From JANOAR01 sp031411235 (lineage in GTDB: Bacteria > Verrucomicrobiota > Verrucomicrobiia > Verrucomicrobiales > Verrucomicrobiaceae), in NCBI GenBank assembly GCA_031411235.1, contig JANOAR010000265.1, positions 1 to 46,811 of the forward strand: a stretch of DNA of 46,811 bases, in the 5' to 3' direction. Positions 9,288-17,100 of this stretch are shown here, piece after piece. The position numbers were made by a program, and so were the translations under genes. The first letter of the stretch is position 1, and each line of letters opens with the position of its first letter. A model generated the notes under the pieces. It did no database searches, had not been told where the DNA came from, and worked only from the letters and a program-made list of their open reading frames with translations.

Positions 9288-9533
9288 TCATTTCGCCTTC
9301 ACCTCCGGCTTCATGGGGATGCCGCAGGTGCTCCCCTTCGATGCGCCGCCGCCACAGCACCCGGCCCCGCAGGAGCCCTTTGGCTTGCTAGGATCGCTGC
9401 ATGAGCAATCACTGCCATGCCCCGCTGCCGAGGTTTTGCCAGCCATCGCCCGGGCCCGCCCGTCGATAGAAATGGCCAGGGCCGCCACGCCCATAAAGAG
9501 CGAGCCGATGAGAAGAATGCGATTGAGGTTCAT
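9288..9533 (-). CDS. Small exported Cys-rich protein
   Basis: This 81-residue protein starts at the ATG at 9533; a TTG at 9560 is an alternative giving nine more residues. Residues 4-20 form a hydrophobic signal or anchor (RILLIGSLFMGVAALAI). The rest is polar, with six cysteines in about 30 residues (CSC, C, CC, C) set among Gly and Ser, then a Lys-rich tail. The pattern suggests metal binding or a disulfide-rich exported peptide, but I recognise no family. It is followed immediately by the 144-bp inverted repeat. There is no Shine-Dalgarno sequence. Confidence 0.6.
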   Translation of the reverse strand: MNLNRILLIGSLFMGVAALAISIDGRARAMAGKTSAAGHGSDCSCSDPSKPKGSCGAGCCGGGASKGSTCGIPMKPEVKAK

Positions 9534-9725
9534 ACTTTGGATTGCTTGTCTGTGTTTCAAATTTGGAGCTAAGCTTGAGCTGGCGCCGTGGCGTCCAGAG
9601 TTATTGAGGCTCCAAAGAAGAAATAGATCGCGGGCTGGTGTTGGCGTGACGAGTTAACTTTGTTCCAGATGTCTATCGGAGCGCTTTGGTTGTTCAACTT
9701 CAAAAGTGTTAAACGTCCCCCAAGT

Positions 9726-10250
9726 TTAGTAGTCATTCACGGCGATTAATCGAAGACCTTTCAAGTCGGCATTTTTGATTTTAGCAGCTGCCTCAGAAGT
9801 CAGACAGTAAAAATCGGAAGAAGTCCCATCAAGTCTGAATATCTCTGATTTCGGCACAAAGTCACTTCTCAAAACTAAACTTTGAAAATTCATAACTCGA
9901 CCATCATAGGTGGTATATTTCGATTTCTCAAAATCAATTGCGTCCTCATGGGATAGGAGATGAAATGCATCATAATGATAAACTAAGTTTTTAATATTTA
10001 AAATTGCGGGATACCAAACCATATCAGCGTGCAGGGTTTCAAATGTCATTTTTGCTTTTGCCGACACAAAACGATAAAGTAAACGCGTCACAAAATAATC
10101 AAGCGGTGGATTTGTATCCACCAGTTCAAGAAATGGCATGTCATCAAAGATTTTATCCCGTGGATAATATGAGTATTTTGTTAGTAAATTGGGCGGCGGA
10201 TGCGGATTGCATAAAGCAGTTGCCATTATGTAATAATCTTTTGGTTTCAT
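9726..10250 (-). CDS. Imm11/DUF1629-like protein, candidate immunity protein
   Basis: This 174-residue protein starts at the ATG at 10250, chosen because GGAGG ends six bases before it; a longer frame to 10289 has no such support. The second half (FQSLVLRSDFVPKSEIFRLD, then CLTSEAAAKIKNADLKGLRL) resembles Imm11/DUF1629 proteins, in which a segment about what the protein is 'known as' by VP..EIFRL is followed by a helix ending in GL.G(L/V). Members of that family neutralise polymorphic toxins. It has no signal peptide, as expected for a cytoplasmic antitoxin. It is the third gene downstream of the giant Hint-nuclease protein and is clearly AT-rich compared with the surrounding DNA, which fits horizontal acquisition. 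The family assignment rests on pattern recognition only. Confidence 0.5.
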   Translation of the reverse strand: MKPKDYYIMATALCNPHPPPNLLTKYSYYPRDKIFDDMPFLELVDTNPPLDYFVTRLLYRFVSAKAKMTFETLHADMVWYPAILNIKNLVYHYDAFHLLSHEDAIDFEKSKYTTYDGRVMNFQSLVLRSDFVPKSEIFRLDGTSSDFYCLTSEAAAKIKNADLKGLRLIAVNDY

Positions 10251-10256
10251 GGCCAA

Positions 10257-10261
10257 CCTCC
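10257..10261 (-). promoter_or_regulatory. Canonical Shine-Dalgarno of the Imm11-like gene
   Basis: GGAGG on the minus strand, six bases before the ATG at 10250. It decides the start of that gene and stands out because nearly all other genes in the window lack such a site. Confidence 0.75.
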
Positions 10262-10355
10262 ATTTTGCAAGCGAAGAGCCTTTTTGCATCGCTAATTATC
10301 CAGCCGTATCATCCTCGGGATCAAGTTGCCAACTTCCCTCATCCCAGCGCTTTAT

Positions 10356-10676
10356 TCATTGTTGTGCCCCAAATGCTAGTAGTCCTACACCATCAGCAAT
10401 GTGCCTTAGAACCTCCATTGCTTCTTTATTTTTGTATCTCAATAAGCAAGCTGCGGTATTAATTTTTACGTAAGTATCATCGTGCTTCAAAAGTGGCACG
10501 AGCGCATCTCTTCCTGCGTTACCTTGTTCCCGGAGTTTCTTGAACACGGCAGAACCCTTCTTGGCAAATCGATTTCCTTTGGCGACGGAGCCTTGTCTCA
10601 TTTCTCGTGCTTGGGCAAGACAAGAGCTAGCGAACTTTTCAGCTAGTTTCGACAATTCATGAGGCTTTAATAACAT
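10356..10676 (-). CDS. DUF2019-like candidate immunity protein, cut short by an in-frame TGA
   Basis: The 106-residue product is a close paralogue of the next gene upstream (shared KP.(E/Q)LSKL, AQAREMR.GSVAKGNR, LREQGN.GRDALVPLL). The helical pattern with VPLL.H.D and a leucine-rich second half fits DUF2019, a small HEAT-like family seen among immunity genes. The frame stops at TGA (10356-10358), directly after GAQQ. The same frame continues beyond it for 19 codons (IKRW, then EGSWQLDP) to TAA at 10296-10298 and matches the C-terminus of the paralogue, whose equivalent codon is TGC. The likeliest reading is a nonsense mutation removing the last 20 residues. The next gene starts 45 bases after the extended frame. 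There is no Shine-Dalgarno sequence. Confidence 0.65.
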   Translation of the reverse strand: MLLKPHELSKLAEKFASSCLAQAREMRQGSVAKGNRFAKKGSAVFKKLREQGNAGRDALVPLLKHDDTYVKINTAACLLRYKNKEAMEVLRHIADGVGLLAFGAQQ

Positions 10677-10713
10677 AGGCAGAGGAATAGCAGGGGCTTA
10701 ATTGAAATTCTAT

Positions 10714-11106
10714 TTATTTCACAGTCTCATCTTCGAGATCAAGCTGCCAGTTTCCCTCCTCCCAACGTTTAATGCATTGCTGGGCACAAAAACCTACCAT
10801 TCCTTCATTATTTGCCAGTTCATTTAGTACCCTCATTGCATCATGATGTTTGTGCCTTAATAAAAATGCAGCAGCCGTGCTTCTCAATTCTAAATCCTCA
10901 TGCCCAAGTAGCGGCACAAGTGCATCTCTTCCAATGTTACCTTGTTCCCTGAGTTGTCTGAATGCGGCGTAACATTGGTTGGCATATCGGTTCCCCTTTG
11001 CGACTGATCCCTCTCGCATTTCCCGCGCTTGAGCAAGTCGATTGCGGGCGAATTTTTCGACTAGCTTCGACAATTGATAAGGCTTTAATATGTTAGACTG
11101 GTGCAT
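10714..11106 (-). CDS. DUF2019-like candidate immunity protein
   Basis: This 130-residue soluble protein has no signal peptide. It is predicted helical, with a HEAT-like second half (RDALVPLLGHEDLELRSTAA, then FLLRHKHHDAMRVLNELA) and a conserved end (CIKRWEEGNWQLD), matching the DUF2019 pattern of a leucine-rich repeat-like helix pair followed by W.EG.W. Small helical proteins of this type commonly act as antitoxins of polymorphic toxins. It starts 25 bases after the stop codon of the giant Hint-nuclease gene, the usual position for the cognate immunity gene, so it is the best candidate to protect against that toxin tip. Its composition is AT-rich like the toxin tip. The role is inferred from position and family. 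Confidence 0.7.
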   Translation of the reverse strand: MHQSNILKPYQLSKLVEKFARNRLAQAREMREGSVAKGNRYANQCYAAFRQLREQGNIGRDALVPLLGHEDLELRSTAAAFLLRHKHHDAMRVLNELANNEGMVGFCAQQCIKRWEEGNWQLDLEDETVK

Positions 11107-11131
11107 GTCAGCATTATGTTTTAGTTTGAAT

Positions 11132-14100
11132 TTATCGCGGAGGCAACCTCCACGATCCGTTTTTCACTTTTTCGAGAGCTTCATGGCCGAAATCTCGATT
11201 TGCCGAATAGTTTTGTGTGCGAAGCCAATCGCGGATGGTAAGCGTTGTTGAACCAGTTATATCAGCGTTTTTAGAAGAATATAAACGGTTCAACTCATGA
11301 TTAAGTTCCGCTGAAATAGGCACCACATTGCCTGAGTTTTGTATAGCCTCTTGCCCAAAAGTCGTCATTTGAGCCTGTTCAACGAGGTGATGATAGACAT
11401 TGCCTTCACCCGGGTCAGGTAGATTGTTTTTCAGGCTATCGAACGTTTTGTAAACTTTGAATTCAGCGCCGCCGCCTTCCTGGATTAGCTTGAGGGCATC
11501 TTTTGGTGTAATGGGTGTCTGGGCACTTTTAGAAGAGTCGAGCAAAGTGCCAAGCAATTCTTTTCCTTCGGCACACAAGCCATTCCCCGTGTTATGCACC
11601 CAGAAGGCCGGGGGGCCGGCTTTGCCGGTGGCGCCCTCGCCGAGGGCGACGAAGTAGGTGTGCCATTGGTTCACATGGAGGTTGTAGGTGGTGAAGGTGG
11701 TGCCGGGTGGGGCGGGCTCGAAGCTGAGGGCTTGGACGGTGGCGGTGCCATGGTGCTGGGCGAGCAGCAGATGGTCGCCGGCCTGGAGTTGGCCCATGTC
11801 GATGAATTTTTGCTGGGTCTGCGACCACACGGGGTGGTTGGCGGTGCCGCGCACGGTGTGGCGGCTGCCGTCTTCCAACTGGCAGGTGAGAAGAACCAAT
11901 TCGCTCGGATGGGTGGCAATGGTGTCCAGCACGCGTTGCCAGCCTTCTTTTCCCGTGGCTTCATCGCGCGCCCACACGCGGTCGCCAAAATGGATGTCGT
12001 CGATGCGTTTGAGCCCGGTGGCCGTGAGAACCGGGGTGTCGCCCGTGAAACAGAGGCCAGCGCAATCGAGCAGGGCTTCGGCTATCTCCTTGGTGGTGGC
12101 CCCTGGAGCTAGATTAACCACGTCGCCTGCTTTGTTGGTGAGCTTTACTAACTTGCGCGCTGATCCAGGTATCAACGGAATCAGGCCAATGAGAGCCCAG
12201 TAATCACCATCATAGGCGTCCTTGAGCGAGATAGCGATGTCGGCCCCCTCATTGAGGATCGACGCCCCCGTTTTCAGCCCGGCCACGATGTCTTTGCAGA
12301 ACTGGCGCGAAGCTGCTTGCACGGCGCTGGTTACCTGCTCCATGACTTCTGTGGCGTCGCGATCATTGCCTGCATAGAGGAGCCAGCGGGTTTGAACCTC
12401 GCCGTCGTCCTGGAAGGCTTTGCCTACTAGGCGTCCTATTTCAGTGGCGGCGGTGAGCGCATCTAGGCCACCGCCAATGTTGATGGTGTTTTTGAGCTTG
12501 TCGCCGTCGCCATCTATTTGACCAAGACTGGAACCGTTGCCGCCAGGATTGATGACGATGCTGTCAGGGCCATTGATGTCGATGAAGGCGACGACTTTGT
12601 TAAGTTGATCTTCGACCCACTGCTTTTGCTCGGTTTCGTTGAGCGGTGGGTTTTGCTCAGTGGCAGCTTTTTCTAGCAGTTTGGCATAGAGATTGAGTTC
12701 ATCAACCACACGCGGGTCGTTGAGGTGGACTGTGATACCGTTAACCTCCCAGTCAGCACCCTCGTCGTCGGGCTCTGCTGGCGGTTGGTCATCTAGGGTC
12801 GGTTTTTTAGGCTCGGATTTGAAGAGATCTCGCACCCAGCCAGCGATTTCGCCTATGAGCGAAGGTTTGGGGGGCAGCGGCAGGGGCGGTTTGATGTCCT
12901 TGTTCTTCGCTGCATCGAGACCCTTCTGGATGATGGGCTTGATGCTGGTTGGGAGAATTTCAAACGTGGCTTTGCCCTTCGCGACTTCCTCGGCAATACG
13001 CGTGATAACGGCAGCCGCTTCCTCGCTGGGGGCTTCGCCTGGTTTGACTTTGCCGTTCTTGATGTCTTCAAACAGCCTGACGAGCCAATCAGCGAAATCT
13101 TTGGGCAGAGTGGGGTCATAGATCCAGGGGCCGACGCCGAGGGCTCTGTGCCGGGCATCCGCAGTGCCCGGTGCCTTTTCTGGCTTATCGGGCCGTTTGG
13201 GCGTCGGTTGGGTGGGGGTGGTGCCTCCTGTGCCACCGTCACCGCCGCCGCCCGGCGGAGTGCCACCGCCTCCTGGGGGAGTACCACCACCACCACCGCC
13301 GCCTGGTGGGGTGCCTGTGCCGGGCGTGGTGCAGGCACAGTGGGTGGGATCGCCGCAAGTGCTGGTATCGGGGGTGCCGTTGCAGCCGCAACTGGAGCAT
13401 GGGGGCGGGGTGCAGGCGCAACCCGTTTTGCTACAGTTGCCGGAGCAGGCGTTGGGGGAGGTGCAGCAGCGGTTGCCGTTGGGGTCGCCGCCAGCACAGT
13501 GATCCGGCGGGGTGCAGCCACAGTCGGTCATGGTATCGGAGCAGCTTCCGGTGCCGTTGCAGCCGCAGTGGTCGCTGCATTCCTGGGGTGGGGCACCCGC
13601 GCAGGTGCAATGGCCCGTGCAGTTGGCACCTTGGATGCCGTTGCAGCCGCAGGCGTCGCAATCGGTGCCGGGGGCCTGGCAGGAGCAGGTGCCTGGGGAG
13701 GCGACGCTACAGGTGCTGGCGGCGGATTCGTCTTTGCAGCCGCAGGCAGAGCAGTCGCCGCAGGTGCAGTCGCTGCAATGGCCGCCACAGGAGGCGGAGG
13801 TGGGGCAGCCACAGGGTGGGGGGGAGCAAGAGCAGTTGTCACCACAGGTGCCACTGCCAGCGCAGTCGTTGTTGGCGCAAGCGCAATCTTCAGGGCCGGG
13901 TGGGGCGGGGGCGGAGCAGATGCAGGCATTGGCACGGCAACCTTTGTTGCCGCCACAAGCGTCGGTGCCTGGAGCGCAGTTGCAGGCATCATCGCAGCCG
14001 CAGTCGTCGTGACCGCAGCCGCCCTGCCCCCCACAGTAGGTAGCGTCAGATGGGCCACCCGCGCCGAGGTAGTCGCAGTCGCAGGGGCCGCAGTGGCAGT

Positions 14101-17100
14101 TACTCACCCATTCTCCGGGGTCATTGCTGCTGCCAGAAAGATACTCGGGATTATCAACCCAAGTGGATCCGCAGAAACAGGTCGCATCTGGATTTGCAAC
14201 GCCGTTGATATCCACACAGGCGCACTGGGGCTGATTTTGATCATCCTGGGGGTCAAGGGGGTCGGTGGGTAAAGGCGGGTCGGTTTGGCCTGCTTTTTTA
14301 TTTTTTACTTCCACGCCATCTTCGATGCCGCCTTGGTCGGTGTCGGCGTTGTTGGGGTCAGTGTCATTGCGGTACTCTTCGACGTTTTTGAGGTCGTCGG
14401 CGTCGGCGTCTTGGGTAGCATCGGTGGGGTCGTTGAGATCAAGGTTGTTGCTGTTTTCCCAGGTGTCGGGCATGCCGTCGCCGTCGGTGTCTGTTTGGTC
14501 GTCATCGTCGGAGTCTATTAAGGGCTCCCAGTGGTTCTGGCCTGTGCGGCTGTGAACCTCGGCACCGTCTTGTATGCCACCGCCGTCGGTGTCGGGGTTA
14601 TTGGGCAGGGTGCCTTCGGCGGTTTCCTCACCGTTGGAGAGGCCGTCATTATCGGTGTCGTCAGATTGAGTATCGTCGCTGGCTTTAAGGGGGTTGCCAA
14701 AGATGGGGTTGTCGGCTCCGTCTCTGGGGGCAGTGCTGCGGGCGCGGACTTCGTCGCCGTCATTGATGCCGCCGCCATCGGTGTCGGGGTTGTTGGGGTC
14801 GGTGCGTTCCTTCTTTTCATCGGCGGTGGTGAGGCCGTCTTTATCGCTGTCGGCCTGCTCGGAGTCGTCGCTGGCGAGTAGTGGGTCGTGGCCGGTTTTG
14901 CTGCCTGCTGCTTTCCAGGCCTGTACTTCAGCGCCATCACTGACGCCGCCACCGTCCGTATCGGCGAGGTCGGGGCGGGTGCCGTAGAGGGTTTCGTCGG
15001 TGTTGCTGAGGCCATCGCCGTCCAGGTCGTTGGCGTTTGCGGGGGAGTTGGGGTTGGTGCTGTTGCTGTTGTTGCTGGGGATGTGGAGCTGGTTTTGCAC
15101 CCACGTCGTGGCGGCATCCTGGCCGAGGCCGATGGAGTTTACTTGCCCGGCATTGTCCGTGTCGCTGAAGGACTGGAGTTGCTCCTTGAAGAAGCGCATT
15201 TGATCCTGTGCGTCGGTGTAGCCGTTGTGGTTGGTATCGGCTTCGCGGGGGCTGGTATTGGTCCAGAAGTATTCTTCAAGGTTGGTGAGGCCGTCGTCAT
15301 CGGGGTCGTCGGTGGGGTGATCCTGGCTGGGAACGGGGGCCGATGGGGTCGTAACGGGTGGGGTTGTGACTGATGAAGGGCTGGGGTTGGGGCCGTTATG
15401 CAGGTCGTAATAGCTTTCCCAGTCGTCGGGGAGTAAGTCGCCGTCTGCATCGAGGGCTTGGCGGGGATGGAGGGTGGTGGTGGGGTCGGCGTAGGGCTGG
15501 TAGGTGGCGTGCTCTTGCTCGTTGGTGAGGTGGTCGCCGTCGCTGTCGAGGTCTGCTTCTGTGAGGTGCAGGAGGGTGTCTGGCCGGGGGTATGAAAGGG
15601 GACTCGCGGTGCCAGTCGTCGAGGCACCCGTTTGCCCTGGGCTGGCCTGAGGACTCGACTTTAACTCGGCTGGATCGCTCTGGAAGGTGGTGAAGTAGTC
15701 ACTGAGGTTGGCCGCGTGGTCGAGGCCCTGGATGGCGGGAGTGTTGTCGGTGAGAAGTGCTACTTGGTGGCCGATGAAGGGGGTAAGGTTGGCGATGCCT
15801 TCGAGCGTCCAGGTGAGGTCGTTGGGTTTGAAGTTGTGGCCGCTTGGGGCTCCGCCAATAGAGGGAGTAGTGGCGGTGGGTGGCTCTTCTGCCGTTGTGG
15901 CCGCAGTGGTGTCGGCGAGGAGCTTGGTTGCGTGGGCTTTGCGACCTTTGGCAAGAGGATCGTTGGGGTCGGTGTTGAGGAGGGTGTCATAGTCCGCGAT
16001 GGCGTCGTCATACCGCTCTAGCTGGATAAGGACGAGGGCGCGGTTGTGACGGGCGTTGATCCAGCTTGGTTTGGCGATGAGTAGCTTGTCGAGGTCGGCG
16101 AGGGCACCCTCGTAGCCGACGGTGGGGACGGGCGCGGGAGTCGTGGTAGGTGCAGCGGGGCTGGCCAGCCCTGTGCGGGCTCGGGCTACGGCGCGGTCAT
16201 TGCGCACATCAAGGTCAGCGGGCCTAGCCAAGAGGTAGCGGTCATAGTCGGCGAGAGCTTCGTCGAAGCGGCCCAGCTTTAGGTAGGCGTTGGCGCGGTT
16301 GCGTAGGATATCCCAAGCGTTCGGACTGGTGGCAAGGGTACCGGTCGTCTGTGCGAGTGTGAGTTCATTGCTTTCGATGTCATCGAGCAGAGGCAGCAGA
16401 TCGTGGCGGTTGGCAGCAGCTTCTACCTCGGCGCGGGTAGGGCGCTGGCTGAGGGGATTATAACCGTAGCTTACTTCCCAACTGTCGAGGAGGCCGTCAC
16501 CATCAGTGTCGGGCTTTTCGGGGTCGGTGCCAGCGGTGGCTTCGTTGGTGTCGGTAAGGCCGTCGAAATCCTTGTCATTGGCTTTGGCGTAGGCGTCTAG
16601 GCCGTTGAGGATGGCTTGGGCTCCATCGTTAAAATCGGTGATGCCATCGCCGTCGGTGTCGGGGTTGCGGGGGTTGGTCTTCCAGGTGGAGTACTCAACG
16701 CGGGTAATGACGCCATCGTTGTCGTCGTCGGATCCAAGGTCGGTGCCGTCGAAGGGATCAAAGCCATAAAAACACTCCCAGTCGTCGGGTACGCCATCGT
16801 TATCGCTGTCGTCGTAGCGGCTAGGATTGAGGCCGCGGCTGAGTTCTTGGGCGGTAGTGAGGCCGTCGCCGTCGGTGTCTTCGTCGGCATCGCTGATGCC
16901 GTTGCCATCGCTATCGCTGAGTTTGGCATTCGTGCCGAGGTTGACTTCCTGGAGGTTGGTGAGGCCATCCTCATCCCAGTCTTCATTCGCGTCGGAGGTG
17001 CCGTCGCCATCGCTGTCGCTGAGCACGGGGCTGAGGTCGAGTTGGTATTCGAGGAGGTTGGAGAGGCCGTCGCCGCCGCCGCTTTCTCCATCTAGGTCGG

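Noticed and set aside
13148..14272. A 374-codon Ala-rich open frame on the plus strand, opposite the Cys-rich part of the toxin
   Set aside because: It is a shadow of the opposite strand's repeated Cys/Gly codons, with low complexity and no domain; the minus-strand gene is continuous through it.
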